From Aphis gossypii (taxonomy: Eukaryota > Arthropoda > Insecta > Hemiptera > Aphididae), in assembly GCF_020184175.1 (NCBI RefSeq), contig NC_065531.1:65116806-65180805 (forward strand): a stretch of 64,000 nucleotides of DNA. The letters are read 5' to 3'. Position numbers and translations under genes: made by a program. Under the pieces are notes generated by a model. The model saw only the letters and a program-made list of their open reading frames with translations. It made no database searches and was not told where the DNA came from. Within the stretch, counting starts at the first letter, position 1; each line of letters begins with the position of its first letter. This document shows positions 27,923 through 40,965 of this stretch, piece after piece.

Positions 27923-28397
27923 TATATATGTAAGTATATATATAATATGGGCGTTTAAATGCGACACGAAGACCAATGACCATAATCTATTGTTAATGCA
28001 TTGTACGTATTGTATTTTAATATCATGTGTAAAAATTTTTCGACGTGTATATAGCATTAATATTATAATTTGTGTTTATATTCATTTTATCTCCAAAATT
28101 ATAAAGAGTATAATAGGTATGCTCTTTATATAGAGTTTACAATTAGATTAAGTATAGAATTAAAATACATACAAGATACAACAGGATATATATACATTAT
28201 ACAATATCTATTATATATATTACTTAATTGATATTTAATTACTATTTTTTTTTAATTTAGCAGGTGAATCAAAAAAAAAAAATAATAATAATATCAAAAT
28301 TTGGTACATAAAGACAAAAAGTCAAGTGGCACTCGGGGACTGCCGCGATAAAGCTATTGCAGTATTACATATTAACACGAAATAAGAAGTTAATAAA

Positions 28398-28470
28398 ATT
28401 TAATAAAAAAAATAATAATAATAATATAATATAATATTATTATATTATTATATTATTTTTATTATTATAC
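28398..28470. repeat. (AAT)n/(ATT)n inverted microsatellite
   Basis: A run of AAT units passes through ATAATATAATATAATATTAT into a run of ATT units, so the two halves are complementary and could fold as a long AT hairpin. Confidence 0.7.
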
Positions 28471-29550
28471 TGTATATCGTCGCTGAAACTGCAACACCGC
28501 ATATCTCAAGATTTGACAAAATGCATTTGTTTTGTTGGTAGATAACAGTGAATAATATTAAACTAAAATAATAAATAAATGATAACGATTATTATTATTA
28601 TTATTTTATTTTCGGTAACCATGGTAACAATTAACGGGTAACGGTCACGCTTTTTCGTTACGAAAAATATATTTTCAGTCACCACGCCTGCGATAAAAGC
28701 TATGCAATAGCTTAATAATATATTTTTATAATACGTTAATTATAACTAAACAGGTGTAAAAACGATATTTTGATTAATTGAAATAGTTAAAATTCTTAAG
28801 TAAAATAATGCAAAAAGGATGTGTTTTCAGAAATACATCTCTCAAAATTGTTGACTAGTGTGGAGTAGAAAATTATGGTACAATTATTGTCCACCGTCTT
28901 TGAAAACTTTAACTATAGGTAATAGTAATAATATCATTATTATGCAAATATCGTAAAACTAAAACTATTTATAACCCTCGAACAATTAATTTTCATTTTA
29001 TGTGATAAATCAGTTTTAATTATTATATTTTAAAATCAAAGTAAATTTGCCTAACCCTAAACAAAAATAATGCCAAACAAATATTTTAATTAAAATTGCT
29101 AATCAATAATTTTTTCCATCTAATATAAATACATTTATAATGGTGATTTAATTTTATACATATACTTATATATAATTCAATTTTCACATACATAATTAAT
29201 ACGACTTATTCATAATATAATCAATAAATTAGATTTAACTATTTTATTAATGCAAACATTTATTCAATTATAATTTATTTTTTGCTGGTCCTAAAAGTTT
29301 TTGACATTTAAAAAACGATAATTTCACACAATAGTATTATTGTGTAGGTACAACGATTCTGTTGTACGTAATTAATTATACTGTCAGAGATTTCAATTTA
29401 CTTCGCAAAAACGGTTTACGTATCATTATTAATTGTAGACAGACATTACAAATTAGTTTTTTTCCTCGTTAAATGATATAATACCTATCAAAAAAACACT
29501 GAAGCGGTTAACATGCCGATCAGACAAATTATACATTGTACCTACGCGTC
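28471..29550. other. AT-rich non-coding stretch
   Basis: Nothing recognised. Confidence 0.4.
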
Positions 29551-30530
29551 ATCGGATGAACAATATCGTAAAGCCATAACAGTCGTGCGTATATAAAGGT
29601 GTACTATAATTTATAACGTACTTACGACCAAATACGTTACATTATGATAGTAATTTTTTCATTGAATTTTCTAGTCTGTACCGATTCTGTGGTCGGAGGA
29701 TTGATGAGGAGCACCGCAGCATAATAATATTAATAAAGTACAGTAGCCGCGTGCTAACAAGCTCTCCTGCGGCGTTTTTTAAACACTCGTCAGAAGCGTA
29801 CGTAGACAGACACGCGTATAATAAAATACGTTTCGAGTGTTCCGTTTAACGCAAACCATGTCACTCCACGATATACTTGTGCGTCCTCGAACGTCGCAAA
29901 TGATGCAATAATAATAGTAACCGTTGACTGCAGTAGTGGAACGAAATATCGAAATTTCAAAGTACGTACATTATTATTATTATTATTATTTATTTTTTTT
30001 TAAATAACCTTTTCCGTACCAAAGTCATTAAATTGATTGGTGGTAAAAGTTTATTCACATTACGACTTCTTCCAAGATGTAATAATATTACACACTCAAT
30101 ATATATATATAATACGCGAGTATAAAATAGTCATTTATATCCGTTCGTTTTTCTGCACTCGATCACCCTCCACCACCCCATCGTGATTCTTTGTGCGCAG
30201 ACATTCTACATAGACCATGTATAAATGTGTGCGCGTGTGTGTGAACGCGTAATGGTCTTTGATTCATAACCGCTTCCTTTTCGTATATTTTGTTCCCCGC
30301 GAAACTCGCGTCGAAGAACCGGCGAGGGTCCGCCGCGCCACTGCTCTTTCTTTCTGCTTCATCGGATCCACTATTATTATATATATGGATCTTCCGCCCA
30401 CACACACACCGGGACTGGAAATTTCCGGAAACGCCGTTGAATAAGTCTATACAATTCTGTGTAAGGCGCCTCCCATCCCCACATCCACACATACATACTC
30501 GCCAACTGATTTGCCCTTTGGTATAGCCAC
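29551..30530. other. Paired GC-richer islands, no certain gene
   Basis: Two patches (about 29,560-29,950 and 30,150-30,530) stand out by CG content. In the first, a pyrimidine-rich AG at about 29,671 is followed by 58 open codons on the plus strand. In the second, a 109-codon minus-strand frame with an ATG (30,492-30,163) contains an acidic/basic stretch (GSDEAERKSSGAADPRRFF). Open frames on both strands are expected in such sequence. Neither shows a recognisable domain. Confidence 0.3.
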
Positions 30531-30893
30531 TTTGAGACGTCTGAGATCATAGATCAACTCGAATGATAATAATATAATTATTTTCCGTACATATTCATAC
30601 ATTATAGTATATATTCACCAAAGAAACTTTATTGAACATTTCCAAATGAATAAATTCGATAGGTACACAATGAATTACTCAGTAATGTCGAATCGATATG
30701 TTTTTAATAGTAGGATACAGGACGTGGCAGAAAAAAATCTTCCATATTAATTGTAAAACTTATCATAATATAATAAATCAAGTCAGCTAAGTATCAAAAA
30801 GTATGTTTTATTTAAAAATTGTACATATAATTCCATTTCATCTAACTTATTATAAAAATTACATCACTTTAGTGGCGTCCCTCATTTTTAATA

Positions 30894-31240
30894 TCATTGA
30901 TTGAACTTTTCTCGGTAAATATCTTTGATCCTACCGGGCTATTACGTTAATTTGCGAGGAGGGATAATAACAGTTTCCTGGGTTATTTTCTACTTCAGAG
31001 TCTCTAAAGTTTAGTGACAATATTGGTACACTTGACTTCTAAGATAACCTCTAAGGAAAAAATCACATGGGCTCAAATTTTATTAGCGCAGCGGACACTT
31101 GATTCTATTGAGTTATTTATATCGCAGGTGAATTACCGTTATTAATAAACTTCCCGACAATAAGCTCACGATGTACTACCGACCAAACCATGATAAATTC
31201 TGACGACAGCGTAGATAAATCTTTTTATCGATGTAAATTT
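30894..31240 (-). pseudogene. Decayed IS630/Tc1/mariner-superfamily transposase fragment
   Basis: On the minus strand the frame at about 31,077-30,894 reads LSPCDFFLRGYLRSQVY, then TLETLK, KITQE and IPP, broken by several in-frame stops. In this superfamily, transposases common in insect genomes carry SPDLSPCDFFLWGYLK..VY..TLEELK..I..IPP around the last catalytic acidic residues, so the match is specific. Upstream (to about 31,240) only scattered matching words remain in shifting frames. It is dead: multiple stops and frameshifts, no start, no terminal repeats seen. Confidence 0.8.
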
Positions 31241-31249
31241 CATTAATTC

Positions 31250-33000
31250 ATCTCCACCAAAACCAAAATTACAACCTTATCAAATTAGGGACTTATTTCT
31301 GCTATACTTTGTACACAGAATTAGAGTTTTTTTAAACTCTAATGCTATGACTCTATGAGGAAATAAAGAATGATAATTTTATATATATACGTTAGACATA
31401 TATAATGGTGAAAAGTTTATGGTATATACGCGCGTTTTATGCTATATAAACTGGGTTTTAAAACTGGAGTTTTCGGAAGGATGTGTAATGGTAATACAGA
31501 AAACTAATTAATTAATTAATATATTTGATAATATTTGTAACGGATCCAATTTTATATTATGTGTAAATAGGTACCTACTAAATATCATACTGTTAAATGT
31601 ATCAAAGTTATTATTTTTGTTAATTATTATTGTTAAAAAATGTATTGACGTTTTGAATAGTTTCATTTTTAGTTATTAATAGACAGTAGTACACAACAAA
31701 ATTATACTATACATATAAGTTGTTCGCAAAAAATCGATTTGAGAATCTCTACGCCACATCAATATTTTTGCGTTCGTATAATGTATGCAAATTTATAATA
31801 AACTCATCAGACTACGGTTATTATTACAAGTAGGTGTAGGATTTATATATATATATATATTAGGTATACATAATATTAAAATAACCTCGTGGGTATAATA
31901 CGATTTGTAAATTTACTGTATTATATATTATTATGAATGTGGTTTCTCTATACTCAAAGTTTTGAGTAAAAACTTCGAATTTTGTGCTTATTGTAGCATT
32001 ATAATAATATTATGTTATTATTACTGCGTGTCGTTCTAAGTATTTACTCATTGTGTTATGCTCACGCATAAAATATATTATTTACATGTTGACCGGAGTT
32101 TTAAGTTGTATTGACTTCGATGGTACTACGAAAACTGATTTACCAAAAAATAAAAAATAAAAGAATAAACAAACGTTCTTTTTGCAATACAACCCTACAC
32201 GGTATATTTGAACAGTCCTCGGTCTTTCCAATACAAATATAAACGCCGTCGTTTTGTCGGCCGTTTGATTTGTTATAATAGTTTTTAGAGGTTAAGTCTC
32301 TTTCTCGAGTAGTTATTATGTTATTTCCTTAAGAAAGTCCTATTGAAATCGCGGTATATATCATAATATAAGCTTTTAATTTGATTAGAACCGTATACAG
32401 CATAAATATTTTATTTATTCACTTAAAATACTAGAGTGAAAAGTTTCTTTCATGTCGCAGAAGAAGACCTTCTCTACTATACTATACCTCCATTGAGAGC
32501 TTTGCTTTCGAATACAAATTTAACAAAACTGCAAATTAAAAATATTTTATGGCTTTATTATATAATTCATAACTCTTATTTTATATCATTGAGTTTTATA
32601 CAAGTTATACGATAAGTGGATTATATTATGTATTTTATGTACTATACGTAGCAGGTATATACATCATAATGTCACTGTATTTTAAAAAGTAAATTGTGCG
32701 TTTTCTCAATAAAATTAAAAATTTAATCAAACAATGCATACCTATACTATTTTTAAAATGATTTAATTTCTTGGAAAAAAATGTTTAAATAAATTATGAT
32801 TTTCTAAATATTGTGCATAACTACAAAATATTTTGAACTTTGTCAGGCTTTCCAACTAATAGCGCAATAAATATTTTATCATACCACAACAACATAATTG
32901 ATAATATTGATCTGTTGATTGTGGTATTTTACGACAAACAAAATGCAACACACAAATGTTAAACATCGGGAATAGTAGACATCCGGTTGTCCATTATCGG
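31250..33000. other. AT-rich non-coding stretch
   Basis: No gene recognised. A slightly GC-richer patch with short pyrimidine-AG signals lies at 32,190-32,340, without coding content. Confidence 0.4.
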
Positions 33001-33890
33001 AAATCGATTAATATAATATTATAATAAACCATCAGACTCGAAGCAGGGTGTAAACGCGGCTCTTGCATGCATTGGAATTAAAAAACGGTCACGTGCACAG
33101 CCGAATACGACAAGTGTGTAGGACTGCAGTCAAGTGCGTCAACCGCAGTGGGGGGTAGATAGAGTGTCTTATGGAGGTTTTGTGAATATCGGCAGGAAGA
33201 AGGGGCGACAGACAAGCACATATATGAAAAACAGTCTCAGGCGGCATTTGAGTGTGAACTTGAGTGCAATAATAATCAGCCCTTCGGTATGCACGCCGTT
33301 CGTACACTAGTATAGGTAGGTAAAAGAAAGAACGAAGGGGTGACGATTTCGGGAAGGAGCGAGATAAAAAAAAATGTATAAAATTTTTCGTTTTATTCTT
33401 AGTACCTATATATATTGCATATATATTATTTTTTAATAAGGCGTGAATACTGCATTCTCGTGGGTCGACCTGCAAAGTCGGAAGTCGGTATAGAAATCTA
33501 TTGTCGTCGTCGCGAGAGATGCGGTAAACCACGTGCTGCAGCAGTTTGAAGTATAATTTAAACTCTGGCGTTGCCCTTTTCGATGTTTTTCCACATAATA
33601 TGCACGTTATGTGAGGCAGCTTCACAAACGCAACACAATAGATGTGCGCGTGTACAGTGAAAACTCCACTACTGTGCAAAAGCCCTCGTGTCCTTTTATT
33701 ATTATTATTTTCCCCAATACGATGTGCTCACGACATATTTATTGCCGCCGCCAACGAAAATACTCCAAGAAATATGCACGTTATTTTTTTATTATGATCG
33801 AATCACGCGCAGCAAAATTCCTATCTATGTAAGTATTATACGCAATAGGTACGCATGTATATTATATTATTATTTAGATGCACACTAAAC
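33001..33890. other. GC-richer island containing the longest open frame of the window
   Basis: A 196-codon minus-strand frame (33,679-33,089) begins at a TTG and has no ATG until about residue 143. It is rich in His, Cys, Ile, Tyr, Arg and Ser, and poor in Gly, Asp and Glu, which is unlike most proteins. A GTAAGT at 33,830 ends an open plus-strand frame. It is more likely an untranslated or regulatory island than a gene. Confidence 0.3.
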
Positions 33891-36800
33891 GTGATTGAAA
33901 ACTTCATCCGGAGACATTCAAGTAATAAATATTATATATTATAATATAAGGCCATATGTTGACATCTCCAGTTCCCAGAATACAAGTATTTTGGGTCCAA
34001 GAATCTGTCCGATAACCTGACGTACATACCTACTAATATTATAACATCGGAGGATACCATCTATATCGAAGTAAGATAAATACGAAATGTATTCTATACA
34101 GTATACGCTATCTATCGTTGAAAAAAACTCGTTTACTGTTACTTAGGTGTCTCGTATATAAAGTTAAACTGCAAGATTTTAATTGATAGATAAAAAAAAA
34201 TGTTTTCGTTCAAAAAAATATATAATAATATGTAATATTGCTAGTGACTAGATGATTTTTTGAGTAAGTTTATCATGTACATTATAGTTTTGAATAATTA
34301 AATATTTTAAAATTATATTGGGAGTGCATAATAATATCTGCACTAGACAGACTGAAGTTTAAAAAATATGAAGTGGACAAAAAATATAACAAATAATGTT
34401 ATCGACAATCGCCACGTCATATTATTATTATTATTGCCGGTGTGAAGGCCGCAGGGTAAGGGTGTTTATAAATAATTGTTTTAAGCAAAAATTTATTATA
34501 GTGAAACTGACAATGTTGTTGACGAAGATCGATTTTATATTTACGTATAGTGTTAACGTATATTCAATGTATAGAAATTATTTAAAATTACTAATTAGCA
34601 TTTCCATCATTACGATTTCTATGCATTTTCAGTAAATATTAGCATGTATAAAAGACACGTACCTATATAAGTGACATATTCACGGTGTTGAGGGTATGTA
34701 ATCTAAACATTTGACTTATTTATGTCAATTGATTTCTCATAATTTATTGTTAAAATAAAATTTCATGTTTTAAATATTTTTTTTATAAAAATTAAGTTCG
34801 TTGATAACAATAAAATATATAGTTAGTTATGATGAGAGTATATTTACCGCATCACTGAGATTTACGTCAAAATGTTACTTATACGTAATTACATACATAT
34901 AATATACAAATTTCCCATACTTCCAATAAATAATATATTACTAAAATTAACTAGCACTTTCAGTAACTGAAAGAATATTTTTTTGTCATAACATGGTAAT
35001 AGTCAACAATTATTTTCCACCCACTCTCTTTTGAAAAAAATTTAAGCACGTCAATGAAATCTAACTAAATGGTGGCTTGTAGAAGAATTGTTTATACACT
35101 CGTAAATGGGAAATTTATTTCTAAAATTATTTTGATTTGTTGTTAAACTTAAAATAAGGTTTTCATTAATTTTAATTTTATTTTTCCTTTACTTACTTTA
35201 AATAAATATTTATACATTAAATGTTGATGGATCCCAAAATTTCTCAAGTTCTTAAAGAGGAACTCTAATTTGTGATCTCTGGTTTACTGTATGGCATAAA
35301 TGTTGTACAAACTAGGTCACTAAATAGGACCTCACTGATGCATTCATTTTTCGACGGTTTGTCTGCAATTTTAATAAAGTAACGAGTCCCGGAACTCAAC
35401 GCCACGTATCGAATTACGGGTTTATTTTGTATAATAGATACGTATATTATATTATATCAGTTGAAAAAAAAATATATATCGCGGGAAGTATCCGTTTGGA
35501 AATAAATCATTTTAAATTGCACTAGAATGCAGTCGACCATAATATTCATACAGTGGGTGACATTCATCATAGTATTTAATATAATATACACACTATACAT
35601 AGTTGAACTAATCGATGATTTGATGACGCAAATTTACCCGTTTTACAAGCTTACTCGTTGACTCTAAGCAGAGATATCGATGGAGGTTGTATATACAAAA
35701 TAACATGGCTAATGGCTATATAGATTAAAATAGTCTATCGTATAGCAATACGATCGTCGATCACGTGTATTAAAGTAAGCTGGTATATTTATAGGTATGA
35801 GTAACGGAATTACACTATGAAGAAGTATTATTATTATAATAATATATAAGAACGGCGATATTATATATATTTTTTTTTTTAAAATTGATATTTTATTTTT
35901 TCCTTGGGCGGCTTCTAATATTTTATTAATTTAGTCGAACTTTGTACGGTTTATGAATAATTAAATTACATAGACTACAATCGAATTTTTGATGACCTAT
36001 ATCTACTATACCTACTATTATATCATGTACGCAACGTGAACGTAATTTTCTTGAAATTAATTAAAAATTAATCCAAGCGGTACCGTATATTACAGTCTTC
36101 GTCTGATGCGAAATTCCTTCATTTTTTATTATTGAGGGTTTTTTTTTTCGTTTGATCGGCGATACATTTTGTGCGATTATACATTTTCCTCATGTCCACC
36201 TCGTCGTAAGGTAAACAAGTAAAACAATATATTAAATACATTTTGAACACGCACCACGATTTACGTACAAGGGGATATTTTTAAAGTAAACTATGACGTG
36301 CTATATATTATTTGGAAAATTATTTTTTTCCACATACCTAACATTACGAGCATATTATATTGATGTCCATTCTATAACCAAGATATAATATATAACCCTC
36401 TTTTTCCACGCCTATAGATATAATATTCGTTTAAGTACAGTATGCATTTTAAATATTTATAATCAAAAAAAAAAAAAAAACCCGCTATGAATCTGCATTC
36501 GTTTTAAACTATAATATTATATTACACATCTACAGTTTTCAGAAAAAAATATTGTATAAATCAGAGTAAAAAAATCAAAAATCAATGTAAATATAAATCG
36601 TCATCTGAAGGTGAGGTTATCAATCGACTGAATATACAAATAAAAAATAAAATATAAAATTACCGACCGAGATAAAATAATTCGTATTATAACAGTCTGT
36701 AACTAATGTGTAGTACATAACTAGTAATGTACTTCCCTATACTATATTGTTACTAAAACAGTGGATGGTATAGGTAGCTTCTAAACGAAATCAAATGTTT

Positions 36801-37020
36801 ATTGTTTGGTCCAATTAGTATCGTATATTGTTATACCTAAATATTACTCAGGTTTTTTATTAACTTATTACTAATAAGTAATGTAGTAGTGTTTAGTATC
36901 CTGCATAGAATTGACTTAAAATAATTAAATATAATAGTATGATATATAGTAGTTGCTTTATAGTACTAGATGCTTTCTAGACCCGGTCCTGTTGTTACAG
37001 GTACCAATAATCTATTGGCG
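33891..37020. other. AT-rich non-coding stretch
   Basis: No supported exon, transposon end or RNA gene. A-run near 36,463-36,480. Confidence 0.4.
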
Positions 37021-37023
37021 TGT

Positions 37024-37042
37024 CCTAACCTAACCTAACCTA
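37024..37042. repeat. Short interstitial insect telomere repeat, (CCTAA)n
   Basis: Nearly four perfect tandem copies of CCTAA, the complement of the insect telomere unit TTAGG. It lies in otherwise unremarkable DNA, so it is interstitial. Chance is possible at this length. Confidence 0.6.
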
Positions 37043-37770
37043 TCACTGGATTAGCATTATGTATAGGCGTTTCATCTTTTCAGAACTCAGATATTATTAT
37101 AAACAATATAGTATTTTGGCTAATTTTAACAGGTTAACGACCGGAGTCAGAGTGAAATCATTATTCTCACATCCATCAAACTATGTTTTATATGATTAAA
37201 CTGAAAGAAACATCGTTTGAACGATTTTATAATCGATAATATTTATTCTATAAGTTTATATAAATAGTATTAATTATAACTTGTAAATGTATCTACAGTA
37301 ATCTAGATAAATACATACCATGTTTTTAAGAATTGTATGAGTTTTTTGAAAAGTTCACAGCAGTTTTTGCGATAAAATTTTGACACACGAGAAGTTCAAA
37401 ACTTATCTGAAGTTTTTTTTTTAATCCACGGTACAAATACTGTCAAGCAGTGTCAGACGAACGAATTTCGCTGAATCCATATGTACTATAGTTATACTGT
37501 GGATCGGTAACAAACGTTTAAGCTATATGTTTGTAACATTATACACTTGTTTTAATTAAATTTATTTTTGTAATTTCTGAGACAAAATTAATTAAAATTC
37601 GGTCGCCGTGTGCACGTATATACAAGCCTAATGTAACAGTCGTGCGGTTGAGATGTTATGGAAATCCTCTTTTATATGTACCTTTATTATACACAGTATT
37701 ATAATAAACACGCGACGTGAATACACTCGTTCGAACTGATACTGCGGTATAACGACGGCGATGGCATTAC

Positions 37771-37889
37771 TTAGTCACTCTTCAGTTGTTCGGCTAACTT
37801 TAAAATTGTTTTCCTTTTATCGGGATTTGAATGTATATAATTTTCGAAAACTTCGCTCATCTTCAATAGATTGTAATCAGTGATGTTTG
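37771..37889 (-). CDS. Minus-strand terminal coding exon, unknown product
   Basis: A TTTTTCGATCGCAG acceptor (AG at 37,891-37,890) opens 38 codons and a TAA (37,773-37,771). The peptide looks genuinely protein-like in AT-rich surroundings: NITDYNLLKMSEVFENYI, then HSNPDKRKTILKLAEQLKSD. It should be mostly helical and soluble. A consensus GTAAGT donor lies exactly 67 nt upstream, the same intron size as in the gene at 63.8 kb. The exon either ends a longer protein (entering phase 1) or carries a short frame of its own: ATG at 37,860-37,858 has an A at -3 and would give a 29-residue peptide. Family not recognised. Confidence 0.5.
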
Positions 37890-37956
37890 CTGCGATCGAA
37901 AAACAGTTTTATCCGACAATCAAATGTATGTGAGTATATTGTATTTGATTACTTAC

Positions 37957-38026
37957 GTTCTTTTGAAACTAAACACGCCAAACGATCGAAGATTTATAAT
38001 CTACGATGGGTATGCGCGTCGTCGTA
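37957..38026 (-). CDS. Upstream exon of the 37.8-kb minus-strand gene (untranslated or frame-broken)
   Basis: This 70-nt segment lies between a TTCATTTTTATTAG acceptor and the GTAAGT donor (37,956-37,951) of the 67-nt intron. Joined in frame with the terminal exon, its last part reads FDRLACLVSKE followed by the next exon, which is convincing, but TAA stands just upstream. The first part reads RIPIVDYKS in a frame one base off. So it is either a 5' untranslated exon, or a coding exon with a one-base indel (real or sequencing error). Confidence 0.35.
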
Positions 38027-38261
38027 CTAATAAAAATGAACTCGTATCAAGTCATAATTAGGAAACATTTTTAAAAAATATAGGTAATAAGCAGACGGTA
38101 GGGCAATAATAGACGTACCTATAGGTAAAGTAGGTAGAATAAATCTGAAGTGAGATCATATTATAGTACTCATATTGTGATGATCGAATACGCCCAGAAT
38201 AACGCTACTTAGTTAAATAGTATTTTTGAACTTAGTGGTAGTATCTATCAGGTACCTGCAG

Positions 38262-38425
38262 TAGTGGCGTAACAAAAAAATGTGCCCCCCCCCCCCGCAA
38301 AAATAAAAATGTTAAAAATGGGCCCCTAATATATTGTTATATCAAATATAACCCTATAACCAAAGGCCCCAAATTACCATGGGCCCCCGCAACGCGGGAT
38401 CTGAGGGCCCTTAGTTACGCCATTG
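38262..38425. mobile_element. Non-autonomous hAT-like MITE with 8-bp target duplication
   Basis: The left end is TAGTGGCGTAAC and the right end, on the opposite strand, CAATGGCGTAAC. The flanking octamers ACCTGCAG (38,254-38,261) and ACCTACAG (38,426-38,433) agree at 7 of 8 positions. The interior holds a C-run, GGGCCCC words and an AT core. CARTGGCGTAAC ends with 8-bp duplications are standard for hAT MITEs. At 164 bp it is non-coding. Confidence 0.9.
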
Positions 38426-38439
38426 ACCTACAGTTATAG

Positions 38440-40900
38440 GCACTTATCCATAATGAATAATTCAATAATATTATGAATATTATAGTATACAATGTATAAC
38501 ATTATAATAAAATATATGCCAACGCAATCCCCCCATACAATACGCATGCAATTTTTAGCGATTCGATTGACTAAATGACCAGGGAAATTACTTTGCTCTA
38601 TATTAGGTGCTCATGTTTAATACGACATTAAATAAATAACAACATTGAGAACGTGTTAAATTTAAATTCAAAAATAATTCATTGTATATGAACGATTTTG
38701 ATCGTAATCGGTTAGTCAGCCTTTATTTCTTAATAATATATTATCATATTCTTATTTTTCAAAAAAAAAAAAAAAAAAAATTGAAAACATAATGATTACT
38801 ATAATATTATTTTATATAATAAAAAAATAATACAGATTAATGTTGATATTACTGACAGTCAATTTTCAAAAGTTTCAAAGTTGCTAACAAATAATATTTT
38901 AAAAGTAATTATTAAAAAATAATTCATTACTTATTAGTTATTTTTAGTTTAAATATCAAATGTTTTTGAAATTTTAACTTTGAATACCTATTTATAGAAA
39001 AAAAAATTTCATTACAATTTAGAAATTTTAAGGCTTCTGGAAGAACAACTTATGAAAAAGCTTGGATTACAATTTCAAGTCCTATTAGCAATTTTTATAA
39101 AATTGAAAATTGTACAAACTATAAGTTATTGATTGTAAGCAATAGTCATTACCCGGGTTAAATTAAAAATAATCGTTATAATAATTATGTACAATGTACA
39201 TATATATATATATATATCATCTCCAGTAATACCTACATAATAAGTGCCATAATTATATTATTCGAATTCTATTGAACGCTATTCTTTACTGAATAACGAT
39301 ATAGAAGCCAATTAGCCACCAATGTTAAAAATTGTTGTACTGAGTTTTGATGTTATCGATCAATCAATTACTATTAGATTTATTACACGTTCAGAGCTCA
39401 ACTGATTTTCCCCATATAACTATTTAAAAATAAATTAGCGTGTACATCAATTATAAACCCAATCGTTTAACCATATTAATTCATCTATAACAAAATTCCA
39501 TCATCATTTAAACAGTAAATTCAATTAAATAAATTTCATAGAAAGGTCAAAATATCAAAACAGTCGCTTATCGAGTTAATTCGATTGATTAAGAAAGTTA
39601 TTTGTTGAAGAAGATTTGTAGAAACTAGAAGGTATCTGTTTGTTTTATGTGTTTAATTTGTTTAATTGGTATATATCTTGTGGTATCCGAATAATATCCA
39701 ATGTGTTTATTACTAGTTCAATTTATTTAAAAATATTAAAATAACACTTAATAACTTTCATAACTAAAACATTTTCGGAATTTATTAATTTTCTTAATAA
39801 ATGTGCTCAAAACTCAAAGTTATATTAAAATATAAATTCTGCCAAGAAATAATAAATAATATCTGCCGTTAAAAATATTGTTTTCGTTCTTCAGATATAA
39901 ACTAATAAACGTACTCACATAATTATATCTTTTAACTACGCATCTATTAAAATCCTGATTTTTCGAGTATTTAAAATACATTTATTTTGTATTTTAAGTT
40001 AATAATATTTTCCAGTACTTGCAGACTTCATATTATATACATTTCATTTTTGCATAAACATTTTTTTGAACATTTTTATTAATTTCGAAAAAAAATGTTT
40101 AGTTTTAGTTTCATATGAATTATGCAAGAGTTTAAGTGACTACTCCAATTTCGAATTTAAATTTTGAATATTTTAATATGTATTAAAAAAAATTACTTTC
40201 AACAAATTGCACAATTTACAGAAAAAAAAGAGAAAATTCTCATTTGAAAAAAAGTAGCTATTAAATTCACACAGGACACTTACACAAAAGAATCTAACCA
40301 TTTAAAAATATTATAGTCTTTAAGTATAATATAGAAATAACAAAAAACAGAATTTTTCATACATACAACATTTTAGGATAAAATGTGAGTTGGCAAACGC
40401 CTCTGTTAATTAGTCATCAAATAATTTTAATCTCAATTCATACCCAACACCGGGTATTATTATAACCACGTGCTGCTGTTATTCGGCGATTGTGCCTATA
40501 GCACGATAATGGATGGTGTTGTTTTATGCAGACTGGAAAATCGTATAAAAATATACTCCAACGACTTTGGCGATAAAACATTTCGATGATGGTTTGAGGA
40601 GCCAACATCATTATGAGAGCTCGATGTGGTATTATAATATAGAAGGTGTTCCAGCGAGGATAATAATTATAAATAGTATATAATATACTATATAGTTGTT
40701 CCGACTTCAGTCAAGTATAGTACTCGGATGTGAAAAGACTATTATATGCTCTTTAAGACAATATATTATAATTTTATAATATATGAACCATTTACTACGG
40801 TATAGTAATAAAGCGTAGCATTCTTATATTCAGTCATTTATTATACAATATAATAATTTCGTTATACACCCTTATGTTTTGCTTCTGGTTATTCTTGCCT
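38440..40900. other. AT-rich non-coding stretch
   Basis: No supported exon. A minus-strand frame of about 80 codons near 40,430-40,670 has no splice context or recognisable composition. An A-run of about 20 lies at 38,761-38,780. TAGGCTTTAAG is duplicated in tandem near 40,905-40,926, just ahead of the exon acceptor. Confidence 0.35.
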
Positions 40901-40965
40901 ACTTTAGGCTTTAAGTAGGCTTTAAGTGGTCCTATTTTTTAAGTCTTTTTTTTCTTGAATCGCAG

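Noticed and set aside
30163..30492. 109-codon minus-strand frame with ATG as a gene
   Set aside because: Several frames on both strands are open in this CG-rich patch; no domain is recognisable and no donor or acceptor is convincing.
33089..33679. 196-codon minus-strand frame as a gene
   Set aside because: It begins at TTG with no ATG until about residue 143, has almost no Gly, Asp or Glu, and shows no domain or splice context; kept only as a GC-island oddity.
40425..40680. Minus-strand open frame of about 80 codons
   Set aside because: No splice signals and no recognisable protein character.
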